Below, piece by piece: positions 14,098 to 21,861 of a stretch of 30,266 nucleotides of DNA; within the stretch, counting starts at the first letter, position 1; each line of letters begins with the position of its first letter. This DNA is from Candidatus Parcubacteria bacterium (GTDB taxonomy: Bacteria > Patescibacteriota > Saccharimonadia > Saccharimonadales > Saccharimonadaceae). The notes under the pieces were generated by a model, which made no database searches, had not been told where the DNA came from, and worked only from the letters and a program-made list of their open reading frames with translations. Location: positions 1 to 30,266 of the forward strand of contig JAEYUN010000014.1 of NCBI GenBank assembly GCA_023432475.1, read 5' to 3'. The position numbers were made by a program, and so were the translations under genes.

Positions 14098-14879
14098 CTA
14101 ATAAAGCTTGTCGTTATCGCTTCAAGCGGTTTACTTGGATTCCATAACAAATAACTGGCGGCACGCGCGGCTGTAATGCCGCGCCATATCATCATTGGTT
14201 CATCGAATTCCTGGCTGATTACTTGACCTTCATGGGCGACAATAATCTGATTTTGGTGAAATGTAACAATGGTTGTCGGATAAGTAATCGTGAATTTATG
14301 CAGAGCCTCAGCTAGCTGCATCAGCTGCATCGAGAAACTTAGGATGCGCGGGTAATATACCGTCTGGAATAATTTTTGAAGTTGGGCAAAAGACAGCACC
14401 AAGCTAGTTTTATCTCGTTCAACCAGTCGGTTAGCCACCGGTTTAAAGAGTTCGAAGGCGTCTCGGGTAATTACGAGTTGTCCCAGACATTCTTCTAAAA
14501 GTGCTTCAAAAACAATAGCCGTTTCACTATTGCGCCCAGTGTCCCCAACCAGCAGCGCTACGTCGGCCCAACTGCATGCAGCCACCATTTCCGGCAACGC
14601 CGCCTTGCTGAAACCGCCCGTTAGGTTGCTTGGTATGAACAGGGTGTCAGTGATATGTGTTGGTACGTTCTTTTTGAGCGCATCGGGCAAAATGGCACGA
14701 ATCTGACCGGCTCCCAGCGTGTCAGCTACCGCATAAGCCTCAGACACGGCACTAAAACCGAGCTTACTGCCACCGATAACTGCCAGTTTGCCCGCCAGGG
14801 TTCGTTGTTCCGGTTTATTCCAGGCAATATCGGGAAATAGCGGTTTAGTAGATGGTTGTTTCTGCCAGTACGAGTCCAT
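14094..14879 (-). CDS. Degenerate NnrD/YjeF-C-like (ribokinase-fold) protein
   Basis: 261 aa. The N-terminal part (GKLAVIGGSKLGFSAVSEAYAVADTLGAGQIRAILPDAL, about residues 31-70) follows the start of ADP/ATP-dependent NAD(P)H-hydrate dehydratases, which repair damaged NAD(P)H. LLVGDTGRNSE and VITRDAFELF occupy the positions of the family's later core motifs. However, the expected L-T-P-H-x-x-E segment reads LSFAQLQKLF, and the C-terminal G-[ST]-G-D motif is not seen (GITAARAASYL at that place). Dehydratase activity is therefore doubtful and the substrate may differ. It overlaps the HAD gene by 35 nt as last gene of the xthA operon. No companion epimerase is present. Confidence 0.65.
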   Translation of the reverse strand: MDSYWQKQPSTKPLFPDIAWNKPEQRTLAGKLAVIGGSKLGFSAVSEAYAVADTLGAGQIRAILPDALKKNVPTHITDTLFIPSNLTGGFSKAALPEMVAACSWADVALLVGDTGRNSETAIVFEALLEECLGQLVITRDAFELFKPVANRLVERDKTSLVLSFAQLQKLFQTVYYPRILSFSMQLMQLAEALHKFTITYPTTIVTFHQNQIIVAHEGQVISQEFDEPMMIWRGITAARAASYLLWNPSKPLEAITTSFIS

Positions 14880-15567
14880 GCCTGGTCTTCTCCAATTTGT
14901 AAGAAATATTTTTGCGTTCGATAACTATCGGCCAACCTTCGCGTTTGGCGCGTTCAAATAGGCCGGACGAGGGATTAAATGCAATTGGTTGCTCAACTAG
15001 CTCTAGTAAAGTAGCGTCGCCGTCGCTGTCGCCTATCGCCAAACTCTCCTGCCATGTTAGTCCGTGTTGTTCGACGAGCGATTGTAATATCTCAGCCTTT
15101 TTGCCAATAGTGGGGCGCGAAATCTGACCAGTAAATCGCCCGTCATGTCGTTCGTAAACAGCGCCGACTACTATATCAAAGTCGTACCTGGCGCCGAAAC
15201 GTTCGATCAATTCTTGTTGTGAACCAGTGATGGCAATAATGGTATAGGCTTGGTCTTTAAGTGTGTTTAACAACCGCCTGGGAAAATGGTGGGTTTTATG
15301 AGCGCTTTGCTCGACAACTTTATCACAAGCTGTCTCAAATACATCTACCGGTATTTTTGGTAAGTTTGAAATCATGGTTTGTACGACAAACTGTTCATAT
15401 TGGTCAAAGCTCATTTCACCACCCCGCCATTTGTTCCAGCAAGTATCCAGTTCGGTGAAGACACTGTCGGGCAGTACTCCATCTAACGCTAAAGTCTGTA
15501 CCAGCTCATGATAAAGCTGCCAGCGATAGAGTGTTCCGTCGATATCAAATACGGCGAACTTGGTCAT
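14845..15567 (-). CDS. HAD-superfamily phosphatase (HAD-IB, SerB-like)
   Basis: 240 aa. The start at 15567 puts FAVFDIDGTLYRW right at the N-terminus, as usual for HAD-IB proteins, with AGGATGAGG just upstream; an ATG at 15573 is equally possible (two more residues), while longer forms add unlikely sequence. Motif I DIDGTL (D-x-D nucleophile and acid), motif II ITGS, a Lys in GKKAEIL, and motif IV GDSDGDATLLE are all present, with a helical cap between I and II. Expected reaction: hydrolysis of a small phosphomonoester such as phosphoserine or glycerol-3-phosphate; the exact substrate is unknown. It overlaps the 100-aa gene by 23 nt and the NnrD-like gene by 35 nt. Confidence 0.85.
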   Translation of the reverse strand: MTKFAVFDIDGTLYRWQLYHELVQTLALDGVLPDSVFTELDTCWNKWRGGEMSFDQYEQFVVQTMISNLPKIPVDVFETACDKVVEQSAHKTHHFPRRLLNTLKDQAYTIIAITGSQQELIERFGARYDFDIVVGAVYERHDGRFTGQISRPTIGKKAEILQSLVEQHGLTWQESLAIGDSDGDATLLELVEQPIAFNPSSGLFERAKREGWPIVIERKNISYKLEKTRHGLVLAETTIY

Positions 15568-15847
15568 CCTCATCCTTTTTTTCTGCTTCGGGTATAACAA
15601 AACCGCTCCTTCTAGCCTCATCGACTAGTAGCTGCTGGGTGCGGTAGGCGTATGCCAGATAGGTCGAAGCGGTCTTGCCCGGGTGTTCTAAACTAGCAAA
15701 TAACGCCACCTGCCCTTCGGCTCGAACATAAGCCTCACTAAGCGCTGCCGAATAGGCGGAGCGGTCGATTTCCGGGCTGGACCTTAACCTCTGGAGATTA
15801 GAAATAATGTCATTCGGCGTAGGAGGGTGCAGGCGTTTTTCGGTCAT
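15545..15847 (-). CDS. Conserved-looking 100-aa protein of unknown function
   Basis: 100 aa, soluble, no signal peptide. It appears helical with two amphipathic helices (NDIISNLQRLRSS and SAYSAALSEAYVRAEGQVALF) and a charged tail (EAEKKDEDDQVRRI). I do not recognise the family. Its ATG overlaps the xthA stop by 4 nt and its end overlaps the HAD gene, so it is embedded in a tight operon and is probably real. Function cannot be inferred from sequence. Confidence 0.75.
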   Translation of the reverse strand: MTEKRLHPPTPNDIISNLQRLRSSPEIDRSAYSAALSEAYVRAEGQVALFASLEHPGKTASTYLAYAYRTQQLLVDEARRSGFVIPEAEKKDEDDQVRRI

Positions 15848-16638
15848 AATTCAATACTCACTGGACAGTGGTCGCTACCCATCACGTCTGGGTGTATCTG
15901 TGGATTTTTAACCTGTGCCGCAATAGCTTTGCTGGCCAGCCAGTAGTCGATGCGCCAGCCAACGTTGCGGGCCCGGGCGTTTGCCCAGTGTGTCCACCAG
16001 GTGTATTTTTCGGTCGCGTTTGGGTACACGCTGCGGAAAGTGTCTTGGAAGCCGGCAGTTAGAAAATTGTTAAAACCGTCACGTTCTTCGTTGGTAAAGC
16101 CATGTTCGCCAATGTTGGACTTGGGGTTAGCCAAGTCGATTTCTTGGTGGGCAACATTGAGATCACCGCAAAATAAGACTGGCTTGGTAGTCTCGAGTTG
16201 CTTAATATATGCTAAAAATGCCGGGTCCCAATGCTTATGGCGTAGTTCCAGGCGGCTGAGGTCGCCCTTGCTGTTGGGTGTATAGACCGTGACTACCCAA
16301 AAGTCTTTAAACTCAGCAGCGATAACACGACCCTCAGCGTTAGGGTCGCCGTAGGTATCGCCGGTAACGTTATATCTTGCAATGATATCGTCCGGAAAGC
16401 CGTCAAGGTATCTAAGCGCCGGCTGCTTACTGAAAATAGCCGTACCACTGTAGCCTTTTTTGACGGCGCTATAAAAATGCTCATGATACTGTGGCAAATC
16501 AAGCTCAACCTGATCACGACTGGCCTTGGTTTCTTGAAGACATAATATATCTGGATCATGCCCGGCTATAAAAGATTGCAGCGAGCCTTTGTTTAGAACA
16601 GCACGTATGCCATTGACATTCCACGAGTACAGTTTCAT
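15844..16638 (-). CDS. xthA: Exodeoxyribonuclease III / AP endonuclease
   Basis: 264 aa, normal for ExoIII. ATG 16638 is chosen because MKLYSWNVNGIRAV is the canonical N-terminus and a -10 box lies 7 nt upstream; the frame stays open 7 codons further but without support. Catalytic motifs of the EEP fold are intact: NVNGIR, LCLQETKA (metal-binding Glu), YTPNS, GDLNVAH, and the terminal SDHCPVSIEL (Asp-His pair). The enzyme cuts the DNA backbone at abasic sites and trims 3' blocks in base excision repair. It leads a four-gene overlapping operon with the 100-aa, HAD and NnrD-like genes, which have no obvious DNA-repair role. Confidence 0.97.
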   Translation of the reverse strand: MKLYSWNVNGIRAVLNKGSLQSFIAGHDPDILCLQETKASRDQVELDLPQYHEHFYSAVKKGYSGTAIFSKQPALRYLDGFPDDIIARYNVTGDTYGDPNAEGRVIAAEFKDFWVVTVYTPNSKGDLSRLELRHKHWDPAFLAYIKQLETTKPVLFCGDLNVAHQEIDLANPKSNIGEHGFTNEERDGFNNFLTAGFQDTFRSVYPNATEKYTWWTHWANARARNVGWRIDYWLASKAIAAQVKNPQIHPDVMGSDHCPVSIEL

Positions 16639-16645
16639 GTATTTA

Positions 16646-16651
16646 AGTATA
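16646..16651 (-). promoter_or_regulatory. -10 box of the xthA operon
   Basis: TATACT on the minus strand, 7 nt before ATG 16638, with no Shine-Dalgarno sequence. A leaderless transcript is predicted. Confidence 0.6.
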
Positions 16652-16685
16652 ACGCACATTTTAATATTTACTTTTTATGGTAAAG

Positions 16686-16694
16686 TGCTATAAA
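16686..16694 (+). promoter_or_regulatory. Extended -10 promoter of the 62-aa gene
   Basis: TGC TATAAA, with TTTACT about 15 nt further upstream as a weak -35. The transcript would start near 16701, giving a leader of about 45 nt that contains a small hairpin (AACCC 16713-16717, GGGTT 16724-16728). Confidence 0.55.
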
Positions 16695-16745
16695 TAAGCA
16701 TTGTCCACACCCAACCCTTCACCGGGTTCTAGCGAGGAGTACCTG

Positions 16746-16934
16746 ATGTCAACGAAGCATCATATGTCAGATCGTCCAAGTGACGAGCGCAGCATGAGGG
16801 AGGAGGAGATCAATCGTCTTCTCGACTGTCCCCCCGATCAGTCCTCGTCTCTCGCCCAGATACCTGACGTTTGCGACTGGAGTACTGGAGCTCCCGCAGG
16901 CCTGTTCCTGGGTACGATACGCAGAGCATCATGA
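16746..16934 (+). CDS. Small acidic orphan protein, 62 aa
   Basis: ATG 16746 is preceded at 6 nt by GAGGAG (16734-16739), a good Shine-Dalgarno site; a longer frame back to TTG 16701 would swallow it. The protein is hydrophilic (SDRPSDERSMREEEINRLLDC) with two Cys and a small hydrophobic end (GAPAGLFLGTIRR). I do not recognise it. Codons are C/G-ending far more than in the surrounding genes, which suggests either strong expression or different origin. It is framed by its own promoter and a strong hairpin terminator at 16953, and it lies between divergent xthA and smpB transcripts, supporting a genuine independent gene. Confidence 0.6.
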   Translation: MSTKHHMSDRPSDERSMREEEINRLLDCPPDQSSSLAQIPDVCDWSTGAPAGLFLGTIRRAS

Positions 16935-16952
16935 GCGCACCGCGTGGACCAC

Positions 16953-16999
16953 GCCGCCTGAATCTTTTGCCCATAAGGGTGAAAGAAACAGGCGGCTTT
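16953..16999 (+). terminator. Intrinsic terminator of the 62-aa gene
   Basis: GCCGCCTG (16953-16960) pairs with CAGGCGGC (16989-16996). After a 2x2 AA/AA internal loop a second 10-bp stem (with two G-U pairs) is closed by an ATAA loop. A TTT run follows. It also sits just past the end of smpB on the other strand. Confidence 0.8.
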
Positions 17000-17011
17000 C
17001 CAATTTAGTGA

Positions 17012-17467
17012 TTACCGTGCTTTTTTTAAGTCGCGTTCGATGTCACGCTGCTTAATAGTCTCGCGTTTATCCCAACGCTTTTTGCCCTTGCCAACGGCAA
17101 TGACGAGTTTTATATAGCGTCCGGTAGCAAGCAGCTTAGTCGGCACTATAGTCATACCTTGTTTATTGGCGGCTACTAACTTGTCTATTTCATTTTTATG
17201 GGCCAACAGGCGTCTGGGCCTCTCGTCTACCGTACGAGTACCGGCGAGGCCTTTTTGGTTGTTGACAATACTAAAACTGGCTTTATGTAGCATTAGTTCG
17301 CCACTTTTGCTGCTAACGTAGGCGCCTTTCAGCTGTACATGACCCAACCGGGCGGCTCTGACTTCGGCTCCCGTTAAACTAAGGCCAACTACCAAGTCCT
17401 CGCCCAGTTCATAGTCGAATTTGGCGCGTCGGTTAAGAACGTTCGGTGTGGAATTGTGGCGTTTCAT
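17012..17467 (-). CDS. smpB: SsrA-binding protein SmpB
   Basis: 151 aa. SmpB binds tmRNA and brings it to stalled ribosomes for trans-translation. The family's core is clear: NRRAKFDYEL near the start, GLSLTGAEVRAARLG, LKGAYV, AHKNEI, GMTIVPTKLLATGRYIKLVIAVGKGKKRWDKRETIKQRDIERDLKK. The basic C-terminal tail needed for ribosome function is present. Its start overlaps the end of the glycosyltransferase gene by 35 nt. No tmRNA gene was found next to it in this window. Confidence 0.97.
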   Translation of the reverse strand: MKRHNSTPNVLNRRAKFDYELGEDLVVGLSLTGAEVRAARLGHVQLKGAYVSSKSGELMLHKASFSIVNNQKGLAGTRTVDERPRRLLAHKNEIDKLVAANKQGMTIVPTKLLATGRYIKLVIAVGKGKKRWDKRETIKQRDIERDLKKAR

Positions 17468-18746
17468 ATTTCAATTGTATCAGAGGTTGTCTGTTGAGCG
17501 CCTGCTGGTAGACATCTATATATTTTTCCATCATGGCAGTCGCCGACATAGCTATGCCAACTTTTCTCGAGGCGGCCGACATCTCTTTAATTAAGGCGGG
17601 GTTATCGGCAAGTTTTCTCATACCCTCTGCTATGGCCTCAGCGGAAGGGTCTACCAGCAGTGCGTTCTGGGGACTAACACCTACCTTAAGTCTGTCGTCA
17701 CAATAGACAATAGGCGTGCCTGCTGCGGCTGCTTCGGCCAGAACCATACCTTGCGTGTCGAAGCGGTAGGAAGTGAGTACAAAAGCGTCGGCATCGGCGT
17801 ATTCTTGAGCCAGAAGCTCCACGTCATCGTATTTGCCCCGAAAGACGACGCGTCCATGTTTGACCGCGCGTTCACTCAAACGCTTTAGCTTAACCAATTG
17901 CGAGCCACTTCCGACGATATATAGCTCGGCGTTGTCGAGCTCAAGCAAGGCAAAAGCGTTAATAAGAACGTCAACTCGTTTTTCGGGGTCAAGTCGGCAG
18001 CAACATAAAAAACGCAGGGTTTCTTCCGAAGGGCGACGCCGCTGTACGACGCTAAAGATGGGCGATATGCCATTGGGCACTACAAAGGCCTGTTTACTCA
18101 AAGTTCCACGGCTGGCGTCAAGCAGTGCGTCTATCATAAATTGAGCCGGTGAGCTGAATGCATCTGTATAGCTGGCCAGTTTGGCAACATTTTTCCAGTC
18201 AGACCGAGCTAGAAAGGAATTTTCGCCAGCCTCAAGATGTTGGGGCAAGAATACTTTATTTCTCGTTCTATGCGGATTTAGGAGTCGCATGATAAGTGGG
18301 GCCAGGTGCAAATAAATCAAAGAGTTTAAGGCTGAAGCCAAAGGCGAAGTGTGGTGGGTAGCAGCGTAGTTCGAGTGAAATGTATGGACGTGCGGTATAT
18401 GCATTAAATGTGCTAGACGGCTACCGAGAAAGAGCGATCCTCTTTCGTTTTGACTATGAATTATATCGAACTGGTATTTAGCGGCAATATCCTCAGCTAA
18501 CCTTCTACTGAATTTTACCGAACATAGATAACTTGGCGTGCCTGGGAGGCGCCAAACGTCAAGCGCTTGATAGTCGCAGTTTTTGGGCGGGTTCAAATAC
18601 GTTTTAGGCGCAAAGAGTGTTACTTTATGGCCGGCTCTCGATAGTTCGTTTATTTGAAGCTCAATTGACCGAGCCACACCGCCAGAGTGTGGGTAAAAGT
18701 CATCGGTTAAAATCGCTATGCGCAGCTTGGTCGGATATTTGGACAT
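17433..18746 (-). CDS. GT4-family glycosyltransferase
   Basis: 437 aa, GT-B fold. The N-terminal domain has the acceptor-side glycine motif DFYPHSGGVARSIELQ (about 16-31). The donor domain includes VPNGISPIF, RLDPEKRVDVLINAF, IVGSGSQLVKL and the E-x7-E region TQGMVLAEAAAAGTPIVYCD typical of retaining GT4 enzymes. It would move a sugar from a nucleotide donor to a lipid or glycan acceptor at the cytoplasmic membrane face. Acceptor and sugar are unknown. It is followed by smpB with a 35-nt overlap and preceded by a glycosidase-like gene on the same strand. Confidence 0.92.
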   Translation of the reverse strand: MSKYPTKLRIAILTDDFYPHSGGVARSIELQINELSRAGHKVTLFAPKTYLNPPKNCDYQALDVWRLPGTPSYLCSVKFSRRLAEDIAAKYQFDIIHSQNERGSLFLGSRLAHLMHIPHVHTFHSNYAATHHTSPLASALNSLIYLHLAPLIMRLLNPHRTRNKVFLPQHLEAGENSFLARSDWKNVAKLASYTDAFSSPAQFMIDALLDASRGTLSKQAFVVPNGISPIFSVVQRRRPSEETLRFLCCCRLDPEKRVDVLINAFALLELDNAELYIVGSGSQLVKLKRLSERAVKHGRVVFRGKYDDVELLAQEYADADAFVLTSYRFDTQGMVLAEAAAAGTPIVYCDDRLKVGVSPQNALLVDPSAEAIAEGMRKLADNPALIKEMSAASRKVGIAMSATAMMEKYIDVYQQALNRQPLIQLKYETPQFHTERS

Positions 18747-18762
18747 AAATTACCGCGTGCTT

Positions 18763-18771
18763 ATTGTAACA
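18763..18771 (-). promoter_or_regulatory. Extended -10 promoter of the GT4-smpB pair
   Basis: The minus strand reads TGT TACAAT, 16 nt before ATG 18746, giving a leader of about 9 nt. It lies between the preceding glycosidase-like gene's stop (18775) and the start codon. Confidence 0.55.
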
Positions 18772-18774
18772 TTT

Positions 18775-19845
18775 CTAAGGACGGTTCAACTCGGTTTTGA
18801 CAGCCCGCCATATACTGTCGTCGCCGTTTACAAAACGCCAATACCACCATTCCCCGCCCCATAAGTAAATATCTTGTTCACCGATCATCCGACCAAATTT
18901 GAAATTACGCCCGACTTGGTCGGCACTCATGGAAATGTTTTGTTCATCAATGCTCAGTAGCGCTGTACTGACCGGTCCCCAAGGTTCCATCTGTAGTTCA
19001 TGAATAAATATGGTTTTCTCAGTGTAGGCTTTGATGATAACGGCGCGCAGGCGATGGTACCAAATGGGAGTCGGGTAAATCAGATAGTTGCCCGGCTCGG
19101 TTTTATCGTTCCAGACCCAGCGGTAAACCGAATAACCAAAACGATCAGGTGTTGGCGGGTTTATCGGGAAACCGTGCTGATCGCTCAAGCTCATCCAGAT
19201 GGGTTTTTTAGTCCAACTTTTAAGCAAGTCGTATTCTTCATTCAGCCTTTCGCGGTCAGGCTTATCGCAAGTACCAAACCAATCATTAACGGCTTCATTC
19301 TCTAGCTGCCAGCTAATAAGAGCTGGGTGGTTCTCGTAGCGACGGGCGACGGTTTCCATAAAGGCGTAAAGCGCCTGCTTCCATTCGTGGCCTGACAGAC
19401 TATAGGCCCATTCGGGTTGATGGCATTCCGGCCAGCGCGGCTGCCGCAGGCCAATACCAAGCGTCACGGTGCCGTCACGTTTAGCGACTTCGTCCATTTG
19501 CCAGTCCAGCTCAGTAAAATCTAAGCGGCCACGTTCGGCTTCGATTTCGTCCCAATAACTCATCAAACGGTAATGTTTGATTTTCATATCATCTAGCAGA
19601 GCTGTCATAGTTTCGTGCGGGTCTATCCCAAACTCGCGGGTACGTTTAATGGAAAAACTAACTCCCCAAACTGGGTCTTTAACGGGTGGGAATACCACCG
19701 GGTTCCACCATGGTGAAGTGGCGATTACAAAAACTAAAGCCGATATAACATAGCTAAAACGACGAAACCAGCGGTTTTGCCACCGCCGTTTGAGCCAACC
19801 GCTCGATTTACGGCGAGAATTTTTCGTGTGTGTTTTGTTGGCCAT
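18775..19845 (-). CDS. Membrane-anchored clan GH-A glycoside hydrolase-like protein
   Basis: 356 aa. A very basic N-terminus (KKNSRRKSSGWLKRRW-type, about 8-30) leads into a membrane segment (about 31-46), so the enzyme faces outside. The rest reads as a TIM barrel: WGVSFSIKRTREFGIDPHE, HYRLMSYWDEIEAERGRLDF, TLGIGLRQPRWPE, ISWQLENEAVN with the N-E pair (E184) as likely acid/base, and IFIHELQMEPWG with E283 as likely nucleophile. This resembles the GH5/GH42-type layout. The presence of both glutamates suggests activity on a glycan, perhaps its own wall polymer or a host's; the substrate is unknown. Glycosyltransferases flank it on both sides. Confidence 0.75.
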   Translation of the reverse strand: MANKTHTKNSRRKSSGWLKRRWQNRWFRRFSYVISALVFVIATSPWWNPVVFPPVKDPVWGVSFSIKRTREFGIDPHETMTALLDDMKIKHYRLMSYWDEIEAERGRLDFTELDWQMDEVAKRDGTVTLGIGLRQPRWPECHQPEWAYSLSGHEWKQALYAFMETVARRYENHPALISWQLENEAVNDWFGTCDKPDRERLNEEYDLLKSWTKKPIWMSLSDQHGFPINPPTPDRFGYSVYRWVWNDKTEPGNYLIYPTPIWYHRLRAVIIKAYTEKTIFIHELQMEPWGPVSTALLSIDEQNISMSADQVGRNFKFGRMIGEQDIYLWGGEWWYWRFVNGDDSIWRAVKTELNRP

Positions 19846-19915
19846 TTTCTACTCAATAAGTATAAGCAAAAGAGTTTTAAAAAACCAGCTAAACTGCCGT
19901 ATAGCGGTTATGGCG

Positions 19916-19924
19916 TGGTATAAT
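19916..19924 (+). promoter_or_regulatory. Extended -10 promoter of the plus-strand GT4
   Basis: TGG TATAAT at 19916-19924, 14 nt before ATG 19939 and without a Shine-Dalgarno sequence. It is divergent from the glycosidase-like gene, which has TATACT about 13 nt before its own ATG. Confidence 0.6.
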
Positions 19925-19938
19925 CAGCGTAAATAATC

Positions 19939-21240
19939 ATGCGTATAGGACTGTTCACCGATACCTATCGGCCGACTATTAACGGCATTACTTTTGTGGT
20001 GGAGACCCTTAAGAAACAGTTGGAGGCACAGGGACACGAAGTTTACGTTTTCTGTCCGGCTCGGACTATGCGGCCCAGTAAACAAGCCGAACTGACCCGG
20101 GAAGATGACCGGATTATTCGCTTCCCAAGTTTTAAAAGTGGTTTTTTTGAAGACTTTGATATAACTCTAATGTTCCCACCGACAGTCTTTCGACAAGTTA
20201 AAGACATGGAACTCGATATTGTTCACATATTTACACCTTCGCAAGTTGGCCTGATGGGTATTAACATAGCTTTTAAAAACGACATCCCGTTTGTGGTGCA
20301 ACACTGTACCGACCTTTACGAATTCGTTGAACATTACCCCAATGTTTTACCAGGAGTGCTAGCACTAGTGGGCATCGTCTTTCCTATGAACGTTAAACTC
20401 AAAGGCCACGATATTACCGAGATCATCAAAATGTATCGGCCGCGCCAAGCTGTTAAATGGAATCGACAAGTTATCGAAAAAAGTATTACCCTACTCTACT
20501 CAAAAGCCAGTGCCGCAATCGCTCTGTCTCGGAAAAGTAAAGCCCAGCTAGAAGGTTGGCAATATGGTCGCTACCGCTATGACGTTACCTTGATGCCTAA
20601 CGGAGTCGACGCTATAGCAAAGCCTGCTATTGACGAATTAGCCAGCTTTCGCAGCCGCTGGGGGTTAAAAGACAGCGACGAGATATTCGGTTTTGTCGGC
20701 CGTCTCGGCGAGGAAAAAAACCTACCTATTCTTATTAAAGCCTTCGACAAAATCGGTCGCGCTCGACCAAAAGCCAAGCTTTTATTTGTTGGCGACTTTG
20801 AATTTCGCGCTAAACTTGAAGCGATGGCGGCACGTTCAAAATATCCCGACCGGATTATCTTTACCGGTTCAATGTCGCGCGAAAGGCTAGGAATCGCCTA
20901 CGAGGTTATGGATGTTTTTGTATTTCCTTCCCTGAAAGATACCCAAGGTTGGGTTTTGCACGAAGCGGCGCACGCTCGTCTACCGATCGTATTAATTGAC
21001 CGTGGTGTTTCCGAAGTAGTCGAAGACGGCAAGAGCGGTTACTATGCTAAAAATAACGCTACCGATGTTGCGCGTAAAGTAACTGAGCTCTTGAGTAGCC
21101 CAAAGAGGCGGCAGGTCTTCGGGGAGCGCAGTAAACAGTTAGCCATGAAATTTACCGAGAAGAAACAGGCTGCCAAACTGGCCAACCTGTACCAAAATCT
21201 CATCATCGAACACGAACAAAAGAAAAATACTTCCGACTAA
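19939..21240 (+). CDS. GT4-family glycosyltransferase (glycolipid synthase-like)
   Basis: 433 aa. The N-terminus MRIGLFTDTYRPTINGITFVVETL is typical of GT4 enzymes that act on membrane lipids (diacylglycerol glucosyltransferase and PimB-like proteins). Further motifs: HIFTPSQVGLMG, FVVQHCTDLYEF, LMPNGVDA, FVGRLGEEKNLPILIKAF, LLFVGDFEFRAKLE, FPSLKDTQGWVLHEAAHARLPIVLID. Lipid acceptor is inference from resemblance. The stop overlaps the stop region of the convergent corrinoid adenosyltransferase by 4 nt. It is the only plus-strand gene in this stretch and pairs divergently with the glycosidase-like gene. Confidence 0.9.
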   Translation: MRIGLFTDTYRPTINGITFVVETLKKQLEAQGHEVYVFCPARTMRPSKQAELTREDDRIIRFPSFKSGFFEDFDITLMFPPTVFRQVKDMELDIVHIFTPSQVGLMGINIAFKNDIPFVVQHCTDLYEFVEHYPNVLPGVLALVGIVFPMNVKLKGHDITEIIKMYRPRQAVKWNRQVIEKSITLLYSKASAAIALSRKSKAQLEGWQYGRYRYDVTLMPNGVDAIAKPAIDELASFRSRWGLKDSDEIFGFVGRLGEEKNLPILIKAFDKIGRARPKAKLLFVGDFEFRAKLEAMAARSKYPDRIIFTGSMSRERLGIAYEVMDVFVFPSLKDTQGWVLHEAAHARLPIVLIDRGVSEVVEDGKSGYYAKNNATDVARKVTELLSSPKRRQVFGERSKQLAMKFTEKKQAAKLANLYQNLIIEHEQKKNTSD

Positions 21241-21788
21241 AAGTCTATACCGCGATTGGCCAAAAAACCGTCGTCGAAGTGGTGCTTGAGCTTGGTCATG
21301 TCGGTGACGATATCGACCTTGTGGAGTAGGCTTCCGGGAAAATTGCGCCCAGTTAGGCACAGACTGGAGCTGCTATGGCGTAGGTTAATCAACTTTTCTA
21401 AGTCAGCCTGCTTAAGCAGTCCATCGTGAACGGCATTATTTATCTCATCGCATATCACTAACTGATATTTGCCGCTGGAAGCGCATTTAAGGGCGAATTC
21501 ATAAGTCGCTCGGGCTTGGACTTTGTGTTCTTCGACGGTTGCATCCGAACTAAGTTCACCGGCTTCAAAAAATCCTAAGCCGCCTTTGTAAAAATCGAGT
21601 TTATCGTTGTAGAGCGGCATGATTTTTTGGATAAATTGGTGTTCGGATACATCCCAAAGTTTAATAAATTGGACGTAAGCCACTCTCCAACCAGCGCCCA
21701 GTGCTCTAACAAGCAATCCTAGACTAGCACTAGTCTTACCTTTGCCTTCACCGGTGTACACTACTACTACGCTGTTCTTTGTCTGCAT
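21237..21788 (-). CDS. cobO: Corrinoid adenosyltransferase (CobA/CobO/BtuR type)
   Basis: 183 aa. The enzyme transfers the 5'-deoxyadenosyl group of ATP onto cob(I)alamin or cobyrinate diamide. The P-loop GEGKGKTS (13-20) with the family's GLLVRALGAGWRVAYVQFIK continues into the diagnostic LVICDEINNAVHDGLL and LCLTGRN regions. It is shorter than some homologues but complete. No other cobalamin gene or obvious B12-dependent enzyme is in the window, so it may serve scavenged cobalamin. TATAAT lies 7 nt before the ATG. Confidence 0.93.
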   Translation of the reverse strand: MQTKNSVVVVYTGEGKGKTSASLGLLVRALGAGWRVAYVQFIKLWDVSEHQFIQKIMPLYNDKLDFYKGGLGFFEAGELSSDATVEEHKVQARATYEFALKCASSGKYQLVICDEINNAVHDGLLKQADLEKLINLRHSSSSLCLTGRNFPGSLLHKVDIVTDMTKLKHHFDDGFLANRGIDF

Positions 21789-21795
21789 GCCGAGT

Positions 21796-21801
21796 ATTAT
21801 A
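21796..21801 (-). promoter_or_regulatory. -10 box of the corrinoid adenosyltransferase gene
   Basis: A consensus TATAAT on the minus strand, 7 nt before ATG 21788. A leaderless transcript is predicted. Confidence 0.65.
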
Positions 21802-21861
21802 TCTTATATTCCGAACTACATAATGCCCCCTGATTTTCTTGCCGCAAGGAGCACTTTAAGG

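Noticed and set aside
15568..15621. Longer N-terminus for the HAD phosphatase
   Set aside because: HAD motif I should be near the start, and the extension (LLYPKQKKR-type) has no family match; it is an overlap with the 100-aa gene.
16660..17011. Possible tmRNA beside smpB
   Set aside because: No tRNA-Ala-like ends, no G-rich 5' end with matching 3' T-arm, and no tag-like frame. The stretch is better read as a 62-aa gene with a terminator.
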